DNA of 64,000 nucleotides, taken from NCBI GenBank assembly GCA_001512485.1, contig LFRV01000079.1:94302-158301 (forward strand). Direction: 5' to 3'. A model generated the notes under the pieces. The model was not told the DNA's origin, searched no databases, and saw only the letters and a program-made list of their open reading frames with translations. Below are positions 1 through 9,323 of the stretch, one piece after another (position 1 is the first letter of the stretch; each line of letters begins with the position of its first letter). The position numbers were made by a program, and so were the translations under genes. The stretch is from Clostridiales bacterium DTU069. Lineage in GTDB: Bacteria > Bacillota > Clostridia > DSM-8532.

Positions 1-138
1 CTGCAGTCTGTCATTAAAGCCAGAATTGGCGAAATTGATCCGTACTTAAAAAGATTCATAGAAAGAGTGAACTCTGTCGTTGGAGATGACAAAATTACGA
101 TCGACTTTTGTTACAGGATGAGAATCGGCGTAAAATAG
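1..138 (+). CDS. C-terminal end of an unidentified protein (partial)
   Basis: Reading frame 1 is open from the window edge to TAG at 136-138 and encodes 45 residues ending in YRMRIGVK. It has no internal start and enters from the left, so it is the 3' end of a longer gene. The codon use is normal for this window. Genes often found upstream of cdd and era in this group are ybeY, dgkA and phoH, but I do not recognise any of their ends here, so I assign no function. Confidence 0.55.
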   Translation: MQSVIKARIGEIDPYLKRFIERVNSVVGDDKITIDFCYRMRIGVK

Positions 139-469
139 CGAAACTACCCGGTTTATAAATAATCTGCCGTCTTTGCAGACAGTTTTATATTAACTTTCTC
201 CATAACATAAAGAAAATAGACTGTTTTTACCGTGCAATTGACAGTCCGGACTGAACTTGCAAAAGACAACAAAAAGGTTGTTCTTTGCAGTATATCTAAC
301 ATAATAAGTTGTGGTAAAATATAAATATAAATAACCTGGATGGTTATAATTATGAATACTGTGAGGCTGCCGTCTGTGGCGGCCTCTGAATAAACCAAAA
401 ATAATATGTTGTCGACATTGATTTTAGAAAATTTAACGGATTAATTATATCAGGAAAGTGACTGATGAT
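139..469. other. intergenic stretch before cdd
   Basis: About 330 A+T-rich bases without a convincing gene. It holds one clear hairpin at 363-386 (GAGGCTGCC, six-base loop, GGCGGCCTC, one G-U pair). No T-run follows, so its role as a terminator is doubtful. A T-rich stretch around 290-330 could hold the cdd promoter, but no box pair stands out. Confidence 0.4.
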
Positions 470-868
470 ATGAAATGGGATTTTCTGGTGGATGAAGCGG
501 TAAAAGTAAAGGAACACGCATATGTCCCGTATTCCGGCTTTAGAGTCGGAGCCGCTGTTCTGACGCACTCCGAAAAGATATATACGGGCTGCAATGTTGA
601 AAATGCGTCCTACGGCGCCGCGATATGCGCCGAAAGGGTTGCGGTAACGAAAGCCGTATCGGAAGGAGAAACACTCATTAAAGCGATAGCCGTTACCGGC
701 GACAGCGATGATATCGTTTTTCCGTGCGGAATATGCAGGCAGGTACTTACTGAGTTTTGCAATTCCGAAACGGTTATAATTTGCAGCAATAAAAAAGGCG
801 AATACAGGGAATACAAAATGGAGGATATACTACCGCATCCGTTTTCGAAGGCAGACTTAAATATATAG
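470..868 (+). CDS. cdd: cytidine deaminase
   Basis: Deaminates cytidine and deoxycytidine to uridine and deoxyuridine in pyrimidine salvage; cytosolic zinc enzyme. The zinc and catalytic signature is visible: a CAER block about 55 residues in (first zinc Cys plus the proton-shuttle Glu) and a PCGICRQ block carrying two more Cys ligands, as in the small tetrameric three-Cys Cdd family. The 132-residue length is typical. The frame also has a GTG at 458, but AGGAAAG at 452-458 overlaps it, while the ATG at 470 lies at a usable distance, so I chose 470. It sits just before era, the usual Firmicutes order. Confidence 0.93.
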   Translation: MKWDFLVDEAVKVKEHAYVPYSGFRVGAAVLTHSEKIYTGCNVENASYGAAICAERVAVTKAVSEGETLIKAIAVTGDSDDIVFPCGICRQVLTEFCNSETVIICSNKKGEYREYKMEDILPHPFSKADLNI

Positions 869-930
869 CCTTAAAGGAATTTTAACATATACGACATATA
901 CGACAGTTCACAGCAGGAAGGGAGAGAGGT

Positions 931-1821
931 ATGGCTTTCAAATCGGGTTTTGCAACAATTATCGGAAGGCCGAACGTTGGTAAGTCAACGCTGTTGAATC
1001 TTTTAACCGGTGAGAAAATAGCTATAATGTCTGCTAAGCCGCAGACAACAAGAACCGCAATAAAAACGGTTGTTACAACCGACGAATACCAGGTGGTTTT
1101 TATTGATACTCCCGGAATACACCGTCCTAAAAACAAGCTTGGGGATTATATGGTTAAATCCGCTATGTCTATGCTTGAAGGTGTAGACGTTATTGTGTAT
1201 ATGGTTGAAGCGACGGACAAAACAATAGGACACGGTGATTCAAAGATTATTGAAAGTCTTAAAGAGGTTAACACTCCTGTGCTTCTTCTTATTAACAAAA
1301 TAGACCTTGTGGAAAAACCGGCGCTTTTGCCCCTTATTGATGCATACAGCAAAACTATGGATTTTGAGCAAATAATTCCTGTAAGCGCGATAGATGCTTT
1401 AACAAGAGAAATTGTCATGTCCGAGGTTGTTAAGCTGCTTCCCGAGAGCGAACCGTATTTTCCTGCGGATATGCTGACCGATCAGCCTGAAAGGGTATTG
1501 ATCCAGGAAATTATCAGAGAAAAGATATTAAATCTAATAAGCGATGAAGTGCCGCATGGCGTTGGTGTAGAGATAATAATCTACAAGGAAAATGAAGAAA
1601 AAGACTTACTGGAAATTCATGCAAACATATATTGTGAAAAGGACAGCCATAAGGGCATAATAATAGGAAAAAACGGGGATATGCTAAAGAAAATAGGTAC
1701 TTATGCCCGGCAAGACGCGGAAAACATACTCGGTAAAAAAATATTCCTGAAATTATGGGTAAAAACAAAGGATGATTGGCGAAACAATGATTATATCCTT
1801 AACCAGCTTGGTTACAAATAA
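931..1821 (+). CDS. era: GTPase Era
   Basis: Essential GTPase that binds 16S rRNA near its 3' end and helps mature the 30S subunit; partly membrane-associated. N-terminal Ras-like domain shows G1 GRPNVGKS (residues 13-20), G3 DTPG and G4 NKID. The C-terminal KH RNA-binding domain is seen around the GVGVEIIIYKE and IIIGKNGDMLKKIG stretches. The 296-residue length matches the family. A purine-rich site (GGAAGGGAGAGAG) precedes the ATG. It follows cdd by about 60 bases, so the two are probably co-transcribed. Confidence 0.97.
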   Translation: MAFKSGFATIIGRPNVGKSTLLNLLTGEKIAIMSAKPQTTRTAIKTVVTTDEYQVVFIDTPGIHRPKNKLGDYMVKSAMSMLEGVDVIVYMVEATDKTIGHGDSKIIESLKEVNTPVLLLINKIDLVEKPALLPLIDAYSKTMDFEQIIPVSAIDALTREIVMSEVVKLLPESEPYFPADMLTDQPERVLIQEIIREKILNLISDEVPHGVGVEIIIYKENEEKDLLEIHANIYCEKDSHKGIIIGKNGDMLKKIGTYARQDAENILGKKIFLKLWVKTKDDWRNNDYILNQLGYK

Positions 1822-1940
1822 AAGCCTTCCGGTTTGCAGCCATGCCAAACCACCCGCTGTTTTTTCATGTCCAATGTTTTGCCCTCTTGTAATAAAATGA
1901 TTTTCAATGATATACTTATAAGGGCACTAAATACCATTTT

Positions 1941-1964
1941 ATGCGCCTCCGCCGTGAGGCGCAT
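1941..1964 (+). other. perfect hairpin in era-DUF1846 gap
   Basis: ATGCGCCTC, loop CGCCGT, GAGGCGCAT: a perfect 9-bp stem between era and the DUF1846 gene. No T-run follows, and the loop bases CGCCG can alternatively pair with CGGCG near 1972, so it could be a leader structure rather than a terminator. Just upstream, at 1848-1860, lies AACCACCCGCTGT, the end of the G+C-rich repeat family found elsewhere in this window. Confidence 0.4.
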
Positions 1965-2086
1965 GTTTGTGCGGCGGTGATTGCTTTACGATTGCATTTC
2001 CGGTTCCGATTCGCTGCCGGTGACCTGCAAACCTGTTTCAGCAAACGCCTGTGAAATCATTATTTGTTTTACTCAAGGAGGAAAAG

Positions 2087-3571
2087 ATGAACAGAATTGG
2101 GTTTGACAATGAAAAATACCTTAAGATGCAGTCCCAGGAGATACTTGACAGGATAGCGCAGTTTGGCGGCAAGCTGTACCTGGAGTTCGGCGGCAAACTT
2201 TTTGATGACTATCATGCATCAAGGGTACTTCCCGGATTTAAACCTGACAGTAAGGTAAAAATGCTGTTGCAGCTTAAGGATAAAGCAGAGATAGTTATTG
2301 CGATAAATGCGGATGATATAGAAAAAAGCAAGAGGCGCGGCGATCTTGGAATTACATATGATCTTGACGTTCTACGCTTAATTGATGCTTTTCGCGAGAG
2401 CGGATTATATGTGGGAAGTGTTGTGATAACCCGCTACAGTTCGCAGTTTGCGGCTGATCAGTTCCAGAAGCGACTGGTGAATCTTGGAATAAAGGTTTAC
2501 AAGCATTATCCGATTCCGGACTATCCGTCTAATATCCCGTTGATTGTCAGCGACGACGGATATGGCAAAAATGATTATATTGAAACATCACGCTCCCTTG
2601 TCGTTATTACTGCTCCCGGTCCGGGAAGCGGCAAGATGGCGATATGCCTTTCACAGTTGTATCACGATTATAAACGCGGAAAGCGCGCGGGATATGCGAA
2701 GTTTGAAACATTCCCGATATGGAACCTTCCGCTGAAGCATCCCGTAAACCTGGCATATGAGGCGGCTACCACAGATCTTAACGATGTTAATATGATAGAT
2801 CCTTTCCACCTTGAGGCATATGGAGTGACGGCCGTAAATTACAACCGGGATATAGAGGTTTTCCCCGTATTAAATGCCATTTTCGAAAAAATCGCCGGAA
2901 AATCGCCTTATAAAAGCCCTACCGATATGGGCGTAAACATGGCAGGCAACTGTATAATTGATGATGAAGCTGTATGCAGGGCTTCCGAACAGGAGATTAT
3001 CAGAAGGTATTATAACACCCGCTGTGCCCAGCGCCAGGGTCTTGCCGAACGTGCAGAGGTTTACAGACTTGAGTTGTTGATGAACCAGTTGGGAATATCA
3101 TCGAAGGATCGACCTGTTGTAGAAGCTGCTCTTCGCAGGGCGGAGGAAACAAAAGGACCGGCCGTGGCTTTGCAGTTGAATGACGGCAGGATTGTCACCG
3201 GAAAAACATCATCGCTGCTTGGTGCATCCGCGGCTCTTTTATTGAATGCTTTAAAGGAACTCGGTGGAATTCAGCATGATATACATTTGATTTCGCCAAT
3301 CGTAATTGAACCGATTCAGGTGCTGAAAGTGGAACATATGGGAAATCGCAACCCGCGTCTGCATACTGATGAAATACTGATGGCTCTGTCAATCTGCGCC
3401 GCTACGAATCCAACTGCCGCGCTGGCACTGCAGCAGCTTCCGAAACTGCGCGGCTGTGAAGCCCATTCTTCAGTGATTTTATCAAGAGTAGACGAAAACG
3501 TGTTTCAGAAGCTTGGAGTTAATATTACCTGCGAACCTCAATATCAGACAAACAAATTGTATCATCAATAG
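2087..3571 (+). CDS. DUF1846 domain-containing protein
   Basis: A 494-residue protein of the DUF1846 (UPF0371) family, found in many Firmicutes; its biochemical role is not firmly known to me. Visible features are a Gly-rich phosphate-binding-like stretch APGPGSGKMA about one third along and the long conserved central block with DPFHLEAYG and NMAGNCI. The whole family length is present. An upstream GTG at 2051 is in frame, but the textbook site AAGGAGGAAAAG directly precedes the ATG at 2087, so that is the start. It separates era from yqzL-recO, which are usually adjacent. Confidence 0.85.
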   Translation: MNRIGFDNEKYLKMQSQEILDRIAQFGGKLYLEFGGKLFDDYHASRVLPGFKPDSKVKMLLQLKDKAEIVIAINADDIEKSKRRGDLGITYDLDVLRLIDAFRESGLYVGSVVITRYSSQFAADQFQKRLVNLGIKVYKHYPIPDYPSNIPLIVSDDGYGKNDYIETSRSLVVITAPGPGSGKMAICLSQLYHDYKRGKRAGYAKFETFPIWNLPLKHPVNLAYEAATTDLNDVNMIDPFHLEAYGVTAVNYNRDIEVFPVLNAIFEKIAGKSPYKSPTDMGVNMAGNCIIDDEAVCRASEQEIIRRYYNTRCAQRQGLAERAEVYRLELLMNQLGISSKDRPVVEAALRRAEETKGPAVALQLNDGRIVTGKTSSLLGASAALLLNALKELGGIQHDIHLISPIVIEPIQVLKVEHMGNRNPRLHTDEILMALSICAATNPTAALALQQLPKLRGCEAHSSVILSRVDENVFQKLGVNITCEPQYQTNKLYHQ

Positions 3572-3671
3572 TGACGCAATTTCCCTCGCTTTTTGTTGGT
3601 TCTATCTGGTGTACATAAAACATTCACAACTGCGGAAAATAATAAAAACAGAAAGAAGTGAGGGAAAATTT

Positions 3672-3851
3672 ATGTTAAAGGATCTTGTCTGGCAAATGTT
3701 TAAAAATACCGGGAACATAGAATATTTTATTCAATACAGCAGGTTGAAAGAACATACTCCTGATTTTTATACGGAAGCAGGATCGGATATTGTATTGGAT
3801 GGTGAAAAATGTCATACGTCAAAACCAGAGGGATGGTTGTCCGGGAAATAG
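3672..3851 (+). CDS. yqzL: YqzL-like small protein
   Basis: A 59-residue protein beginning MLKDLVWQMF and continuing KNTGNIEYFIQY, which resembles YqzL-type small proteins encoded immediately before recO in Bacillus and many Clostridia. Function unknown. A good site (GTGAGGG) lies before the ATG at 3672. The longer frame from 3513 overlaps the DUF1846 gene and looks non-coding in its first 53 codons. Its end overlaps the recO start by 43 bases in another frame, which suggests coupled translation. The C-terminal half (after about residue 25) is longer than I expect for YqzL. Confidence 0.7.
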   Translation: MLKDLVWQMFKNTGNIEYFIQYSRLKEHTPDFYTEAGSDIVLDGEKCHTSKPEGWLSGK

Positions 3852-4552
3852 AAGTCGGAGACTATGATAAACTGATTACGGTTGTTACTGATGATCTGGG
3901 GAAAATATCGGTTTCGGCAAAAGGTACCCGCCGCAGCGGGAACCGTTTTTCCGCCGGAACACAGGTTTTCTCATATTGCGAATGGGTACTTTATAAAGGG
4001 AAAAATACATACATATTGAATAGCTGCGACATTATCACATCATTTTACGAAATCAGAAAAGACTTATCTCTTCTCGCGTATTCGGCCCATATGCTTGATA
4101 TACTTCAGGATACGACGTATGAAAACCAGCCTGCGAAAGAACCGTTAACCCTGCTTCTTTATGCATTGAACGCTTTATCCCGCCAAAACAGGGAGCCCGA
4201 ACTTATTGTTAGGGTATTTTCACTAAAGCTGGTTCAGATAATGGGTTTTGCCCCGTCTTTGAACGGATGCCGCCTGTGCGGGACAAAAAAGATAGATGAT
4301 ATATATTTCAGCTTTGATAAATGCGGTTTTACCTGCGAAGAATGCAGGAAACAAACGAACGATGCGGTAAAAATAAAACTGGGCGCCGCGAAAGCGTTAA
4401 TTTATGTGATATGCGCAGAAATAAAGGATGCGTTCTCGTTTAATCTTTCAAGCGATGCCTTAAAGGACTTTTCGGAGGTTGTGGATAAATACCTGGATAA
4501 CTGCCTGGGAAAAAGATACCAAAAGCTATCGTTCCTGAAAGGCATAGAATGA
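3809..4552 (+). CDS. recO: DNA repair protein RecO
   Basis: Recombination mediator that works with RecR and RecF to load RecA on SSB-coated single strands. N-terminal OB fold (residues about 1-80, starting MSYVKTRGMVVREIEVGDYD), then a helical domain with a zinc-binding site: CRLCG near residue 152 and CEEC near residue 176, the four-Cys form usual in Firmicutes. The 247-residue length is typical. Overlaps yqzL at its start and ends 107 bases before secG. Confidence 0.95.
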   Translation: MSYVKTRGMVVREIEVGDYDKLITVVTDDLGKISVSAKGTRRSGNRFSAGTQVFSYCEWVLYKGKNTYILNSCDIITSFYEIRKDLSLLAYSAHMLDILQDTTYENQPAKEPLTLLLYALNALSRQNREPELIVRVFSLKLVQIMGFAPSLNGCRLCGTKKIDDIYFSFDKCGFTCEECRKQTNDAVKIKLGAAKALIYVICAEIKDAFSFNLSSDALKDFSEVVDKYLDNCLGKRYQKLSFLKGIE

Positions 4553-4562
4553 AAATTTTCTC

Positions 4563-4591
4563 TTGTTTTACCGGACGGGTTGTGTTAGAAT
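4563..4591 (+). promoter_or_regulatory. candidate promoter for secG
   Basis: TTGTTT at 4563-4568 and TAGAAT at 4586-4591, spaced by 17 bases, inside and just after the end of recO. It would give secG its own transcript. Judged by eye only. Confidence 0.4.
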
Positions 4592-4659
4592 ATAACGAGG
4601 CGCAAAATATCCCCGCTTTCGTAAGAGGCGGATGTAATAAATTGTTTGGAGGCTTGACA

Positions 4660-4893
4660 ATGAATATTGCTGTAAACATTGTCCATATCATTATATGCAT
4701 TGGAATTATCGCGGTTGTTCTGCTGCAGTCCGGGCGTTCGGCCGGTTTAAGCGGAGCTATTGCCGGTGGCGCGGAAACGTTTTTTGGAAAGAACAAGGGC
4801 AGGACAATAGACGCAATGCTTAGTAAATATACAGGCGTAGCGGCGATATTGTTTCTCATAACATCAATAGTGCTTACATTGCTGCTGAAATAA
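4660..4893 (+). CDS. secG: preprotein translocase subunit SecG
   Basis: Small membrane partner of SecYE in the general secretion channel. The 77-residue protein has two membrane helices: residues about 4-22 (NIVHIIICIGIIAVVLLQ) and about 55-75. Between them lies the conserved family stretch QSGRSAGLSGAIAGGAETFFG. A longer frame reaches back to 4549, but TTTGGAGGC precedes the ATG at 4660 and the extra residues are unlike SecG. A strong terminator follows at 4912. Confidence 0.93.
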   Translation: MNIAVNIVHIIICIGIIAVVLLQSGRSAGLSGAIAGGAETFFGKNKGRTIDAMLSKYTGVAAILFLITSIVLTLLLK

Positions 4894-4911
4894 CCGTATA
4901 CTTAAATAAGA

Positions 4912-4943
4912 CTGTACATGCTTAAGCCATGTACGGTTTTTTT
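4912..4943 (+). terminator. rho-independent terminator after secG
   Basis: CTGTACATG, loop CTTAAGC, CATGTACGG (one G-U pair), followed by seven T. Confidence 0.9.
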
Positions 4944-4979
4944 ATTTAAAAGCAAAAGAGCGGAATGGAAAGGAGTATT

Positions 4980-6959
4980 ATGCGTCGTTTTAAGCTGAAA
5001 TCCGATTACAGGCCTTCAGGGGATCAGCCCGAGGCGATTAAGAGCCTTGTCGACTCGATTAATATGGGCAAGAAACATCAGACGCTCCTGGGGGTAACAG
5101 GTTCGGGTAAAACTTTTACAATTGCGAATGTAATAGAGCACGTACAGAAACCTACGCTCGTGATAGCGCATAATAAAACCCTTGCGGCCCAGTTATGCCT
5201 GGAATTCCGCGAATTTTTCCCCGATAACGCGGTGGAGTATTTTGTGAGCTACTATGATTATTACCAGCCTGAAGCCTATATACCCTCTACCGATACTTAT
5301 ATTGAAAAGGACGCTTCGATAAACGATGAAATAGATAATCTCAGGCACTCGGCTACAGCATCGCTGTTCGAGCGAAGGGATGTGATAATCGTAGCAAGTG
5401 TATCCTGCATATACGGCCTTGGAGATCCGGAAGATTATACCGAATTAATGCTGTCATTGAGACCGGGAATGCGAAAGGACCGGGATGAAGTCATAAAAAA
5501 ACTCGTGGACATACAGTATACCCGCAATCAGATAGATTTCAGGAGAGGAACTTTCAGGGTAAAAGGAGATGTGCTTGACATATTTCCCGCTTCTTCATCG
5601 GGAAGTATATTACGCGTTGAATTCTTCGGGGATGAAATTGAACGAATTACCGAAATAGATCCGTTAACCGGAGAAATAATAGGGATGAGAACGCATATAG
5701 CGGTATTCCCCGCATCGCATTATGCCACAACAAGAGCAAAAATGGAGCGCGCGATAAAATCAATCGAGGCTGAACTTGAAGAACGGCTGAAATATTTCAG
5801 GGAAAACGGCAAGCTTCTGGAAGCGCAAAGGCTTGAGCAGCGTACGCGCTATGATCTTGAGATGATGCGCGAGGTTGGGTTCTGTTCGGGCATTGAAAAT
5901 TATTCAAGGCATATAAGCGGGAGAGCGCCGGGAACCGCTCCATATACATTAATTGACTATTTCCCTGAGGATTATCTTCTGGTTATTGACGAGTCTCATG
6001 TGACGATACCGCAAATAGGCGCGATGTACAACGGTGACCGTTCAAGGAAAGAAGCGCTTGTGGAATACGGTTTTCGCCTTCCATCCGCATATGACAACAG
6101 GCCGCTGATGTTTTCCGAATTCGAGGAGCGCGTAAACCAGGTAATTTATGTAAGTGCCACACCGGGCAAATACGAGCGCGAAAAATCGAAAACAGTTGTC
6201 GAACAGATTATCAGGCCAACAGGGCTGGTTGACCCCGAGGTTATAGTCAAACCCGTCAAGGGACAGGTTGACGACCTGATCGAACAAATTCGAATTTGCG
6301 TTGAACGAAATGAACGGGTTCTTGTAACAACTCTTACAAAAAGAATGGCGGAAGACCTGACAAACTACCTCAGAGATTTGGACATAAAAGTGCGTTACCT
6401 GCATTCGGATGTTGAAACGCTGGAACGGATGGAAATTATCAGGGATTTGCGGCTTGGGGTTTTTGATGTGCTCGTTGGAATTAATCTGTTGCGTGAGGGC
6501 CTTGACCTGCCTGAAGTATCCCTTGTGGCAATCCTTGATGCCGACAAGGAAGGATTTCTCCGTTCGGAAACCTCACTGATACAGACTATAGGGAGAGCCG
6601 CGAGAAATGTGAACGGAAAAGTTATAATGTATGCCGATAACATGACCGGTTCAATGCAAAGAGCAATAAGCGAAACGAACAGGCGCAGGCATAAGCAGTT
6701 GGAATATAACAGAAAAATGGGAATAACCCCTAAAACGATACAAAAATCGGTGCATGACGTGATTGAAACCCTTAAGGTCGCCGAAGACAGTGCACAGTTC
6801 AAGGTTGATGATTTCAGGACAATATACAAAGACAAGTCTTTGGAAGTTATTATCAAGCAATTAACATCGGAAATGAAGGAAGCCGCGAGAAAACTCGAAT
6901 TTGAAAAAGCGGCGGAACTGCGGGATCAAATAGAAATGCTGACGAAAAACAAGAGATAA
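4980..6959 (+). CDS. uvrB: excinuclease ABC subunit B
   Basis: Damage-verifying helicase of nucleotide excision repair; receives damaged DNA from UvrA and recruits UvrC. Walker A GVTGSGKT lies about 42 residues in, the beta-hairpin region [13 protein letters not shown] follows, DESH is the helicase Walker B, and the later motifs [13 protein letters not shown] and QTIGRAARN are intact. The C-terminal UVR domain for UvrC ([18 protein letters not shown]) is complete. 659 residues, normal length. AAAGGAG at 4969-4975 precedes the ATG at 4980, so the in-frame ATG at 4965 is not used. uvrA is not adjacent. Confidence 0.98.
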   Translation: MRRFKLKSDYRPSGDQPEAIKSLVDSINMGKKHQTLLGVTGSGKTFTIANVIEHVQKPTLVIAHNKTLAAQLCLEFREFFPDNAVEYFVSYYDYYQPEAYIPSTDTYIEKDASINDEIDNLRHSATASLFERRDVIIVASVSCIYGLGDPEDYTELMLSLRPGMRKDRDEVIKKLVDIQYTRNQIDFRRGTFRVKGDVLDIFPASSSGSILRVEFFGDEIERITEIDPLTGEIIGMRTHIAVFPASHYATTRAKMERAIKSIEAELEERLKYFRENGKLLEAQRLEQRTRYDLEMMREVGFCSGIENYSRHISGRAPGTAPYTLIDYFPEDYLLVIDESHVTIPQIGAMYNGDRSRKEALVEYGFRLPSAYDNRPLMFSEFEERVNQVIYVSATPGKYEREKSKTVVEQIIRPTGLVDPEVIVKPVKGQVDDLIEQIRICVERNERVLVTTLTKRMAEDLTNYLRDLDIKVRYLHSDVETLERMEIIRDLRLGVFDVLVGINLLREGLDLPEVSLVAILDADKEGFLRSETSLIQTIGRAARNVNGKVIMYADNMTGSMQRAISETNRRRHKQLEYNRKMGITPKTIQKSVHDVIETLKVAEDSAQFKVDDFRTIYKDKSLEVIIKQLTSEMKEAARKLEFEKAAELRDQIEMLTKNKR

Positions 6960-7015
6960 TGGATTATTAAGGTATTCCCCATAATACAGTTTTTGATGCG
7001 ATTTGGAAGGAGTTA

Positions 7016-7738
7016 ATGATGGGCAGCAAGATGCTTCCGGAAAACATCAACAGTTCCTGGTATGATTTTCTAAACGGCGGAGGCCTCGAAATGATTGACG
7101 AAATCGCCGCCAAAACAGGCGAAAATATAAACCCTGAAGCTGATAAGGTTTTACGCTTTTTAAAGGTTAATCTGGAAAATGTTAAAGTTATAATTTTGGG
7201 TCAGGATCCGTATCCACAGAAGGGAATAGCGACAGGCAGAGCATTTGAGGTGGGCGGCCTTACGTCATGGCAGCAAAGCTTCAGGCAGGTTTCTCTTAAA
7301 AACATCGTCAGGCTTATACATAAAAGCTATAACCGGGTTTCTTCGTACGAGGACATACTCCCGTTCAAACAGATACAAAGAGAGGTAGAAACGGGCAGGT
7401 TCCCGATACTGCCACCTGGCAAGCTGTTTGAATCATGGGAAAATCAGGGCGTGTTGCTGCTTAACACTTCTTTTACGTGCATTCCCGGTGTTCCCGGCAG
7501 CCATGGGCATTTATGGCATGAGTTTTCCTGCAGGCTTTTATCTTACATATCTTCGCGGATTGTATGCCATTGGTTTCTTTGGGGAAAAAGTCCACAGCAG
7601 AGAATAAAGCATATTAAAAAGGGAATATTTCATATTTCAAGGCATCCGATGTTATGCTCTTCAAAATATGATGACGATTTCTTAAAATCCGATTGCTTCT
7701 TGAAGACATTTGCTATCATAAACTGGCTTGGATCGTAA
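7016..7738 (+). CDS. divergent family-1-like uracil-DNA glycosylase
   Basis: Probably removes uracil from DNA. The water-activating motif appears as GQDPYP (residues 62-67, Asp64), where classical Ung has GQDPYH. The core continues VLLLNTSFTC, HWFLWGK and HPMLCSS, matching the Ung motifs VLLLN, LLWG and HPSPLS in order. Length (240) fits family 1. The His-to-Pro change after the catalytic Asp and the altered downstream residues mean this is not standard Ung; it may be a diverged relative with other preferences. GGAAGGAG lies before tandem ATG codons at 7016 and 7019. It follows uvrB by 56 bases, a sensible repair-gene pair. Confidence 0.75.
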   Translation: MMGSKMLPENINSSWYDFLNGGGLEMIDEIAAKTGENINPEADKVLRFLKVNLENVKVIILGQDPYPQKGIATGRAFEVGGLTSWQQSFRQVSLKNIVRLIHKSYNRVSSYEDILPFKQIQREVETGRFPILPPGKLFESWENQGVLLLNTSFTCIPGVPGSHGHLWHEFSCRLLSYISSRIVCHWFLWGKSPQQRIKHIKKGIFHISRHPMLCSSKYDDDFLKSDCFLKTFAIINWLGS

Positions 7739-7841
7739 ATATTACATAGTTCTCAATTCCTCTATTTGTCTTGAGCGGTATTCTAAAATCCGCTTTCTTT
7801 TCGCATAATTTTTTTGCGCTTCGGTTAACTTAAGAACACCC

Positions 7842-7864
7842 GTATTCATAAATCTTTTGAATAC
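7842..7864. promoter_or_regulatory. inverted repeat upstream of spoIVB
   Basis: GTATTCA, nine bases, TGAATAC: a perfect 7-bp dyad about 75 bases before the spoIVB start. It could be a regulator site or part of a sporulation-sigma promoter (GTATTCA resembles a sigma-F/G -35). No further support. Confidence 0.3.
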
Positions 7865-7939
7865 ACAGTTAATTACGGCCGACAGATCACCGGCCTAATG
7901 TTAAGATGCCGTAAAAGTTTTCCGACTGGAGCGTGTAAA

Positions 7940-9205
7940 ATGAGAAAAAAGAATCCCATTTTCAGGTTTTGTTTTTTACTGCTTACTGTTATTGTAACGG
8001 TTCTTATATCTATAATAGCGTTCACTCCGAGCCAAATGACGGTTCTTGCCGGACAGGAATATCGGGTTGAATTTTTTTCTCCTTTTCAACTGCAGCTTTC
8101 GACGCAAACAAGCGGGATAAGGATAGAAAAACTGGATGACGCTGCTAAAAATTCGTCATTTACAATGCCTTACACGATTGAATGCACACAGTACGGGCAG
8201 AAAAGAATACGGCTCAGTTTGTTTGGAATAGTTCCCGTAAAAGATATAGAAGTAAACGCTATTCCGTCAAAAGAGCTTATAGTATGCGGCAATACCGTAG
8301 GAATAAAATTATATGTAAAAGGAATTCTCGTAGTCGGCGTATCCGGTGTGGTCACTCCCGACGGAAAGGAAGTCATACCCGTAAAAGATACCGGTCTGGA
8401 GCCGGGGGATTTTATCATTGAAGCGAACAACAAAAAGCTTGAGAAAATAACCGATCTTTCAAAAATAGTCGAGCAGTCGGGAGCAAATCCTGTACAGATA
8501 AAATTTATCCATGATAACCGGATAATGTACTCACAGGTTACCCCCGCGCAGTGCGTCGAAGATGGCAAATACCGGCTCGGGATTTGGGTAAGGGACAGTA
8601 CGGCGGGAATAGGCACGCTGACGTATATCGAAGAAGAAACAGGGAAATTTGGGGCGCTGGGACATGGCATAACCGATATTGATACGGGAATAATGATGCC
8701 TGTCAAAAGGGGGGAATTGTTAAAATCGTCCGTATACGGCATAAGAAAGGGGCTGCAGGGAACACCGGGAGAACTGCAGGGCGATTTTCTGGATAGTCAG
8801 GAGGTAATTGGCGACATATACTGGAATACGGCTTTCGGGGTATATGGAAAAATCAGAAGCGATGCGTTAAATGATTTGGCCGGCAGAAAGTACCCGGTGG
8901 GAACGAGAAGTGTTGTGAAGGAAGGGCCGGCGTATATCCTTTCGAATATACACGGAGAAGAAATTGAAGAATTCAGTGTTGAAATTCAAAAAGTAGTAAG
9001 GAAAAATCTGTCCGGTCCGAAAAGCATGATCCTTAAAATTACCGATCCGAGGCTTCTTGGAGAGACGGGCGGAATCATACAGGGGATGTCGGGAAGCCCG
9101 ATTATCCAGGACGGCAAAATAGTAGGAGCGGTAACGCATGTGCTTGTAAATGATCCCTCCCGCGGATACGGCATTTTCATTGACACAATGCTCGGCATGA
9201 ATTAG
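7940..9205 (+). CDS. spoIVB: SpoIVB serine peptidase (sporulation signal protease)
   Basis: Secreted by the forespore into the intermembrane space during sporulation, where it triggers pro-sigma-K processing by cleaving SpoIVFA. A membrane anchor is near the N-terminus (FRFCFLLLTVIVTVLISIIAF). A PDZ domain covers about residues 120-200 (the VSGVVTPDGKEV and LEPGDFIIEANNKK region). The S55 peptidase domain carries GALGHGITD (catalytic His) and GMSGSPII (nucleophile Ser). 421 residues from the ATG at 7940, which has TGGAG nine bases upstream; an ATG at 7898 is in frame but lacks a site. recN and spo0A, frequent neighbours, are absent. Confidence 0.95.
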   Translation: MRKKNPIFRFCFLLLTVIVTVLISIIAFTPSQMTVLAGQEYRVEFFSPFQLQLSTQTSGIRIEKLDDAAKNSSFTMPYTIECTQYGQKRIRLSLFGIVPVKDIEVNAIPSKELIVCGNTVGIKLYVKGILVVGVSGVVTPDGKEVIPVKDTGLEPGDFIIEANNKKLEKITDLSKIVEQSGANPVQIKFIHDNRIMYSQVTPAQCVEDGKYRLGIWVRDSTAGIGTLTYIEEETGKFGALGHGITDIDTGIMMPVKRGELLKSSVYGIRKGLQGTPGELQGDFLDSQEVIGDIYWNTAFGVYGKIRSDALNDLAGRKYPVGTRSVVKEGPAYILSNIHGEEIEEFSVEIQKVVRKNLSGPKSMILKITDPRLLGETGGIIQGMSGSPIIQDGKIVGAVTHVLVNDPSRGYGIFIDTMLGMN

Positions 9206-9246
9206 AACAACCTGCTGAACAATTACTGCGAATTCATGCTGTAAAC

Positions 9247-9314
9247 CAGCGGGTGGTTCGGGCGCTTTCGGTGACGACGGGCGACATGCTTCGAAGCCCT
9301 GCTGCCTACAGGTA
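9247..9314 (-). repeat. G+C-rich repeat, short variant, copy 1
   Basis: Begins CAGCGGGTGGTTCGGGCG and ends near CTGCTGCCTACAGGTA. It differs from the copy at 9563 at two of 68 positions. Compared on the reverse strand with the copy at 52671, it lacks about 45 internal bases, including the inner stem. Confidence 0.75.
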
Positions 9315-9323
9315 CTTCCTTTT

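Noticed and set aside
2051..2086. Upstream GTG start for the DUF1846 gene
   Set aside because: A textbook AAGGAGG site precedes the ATG at 2087, and the extra 12 residues overlap that site.
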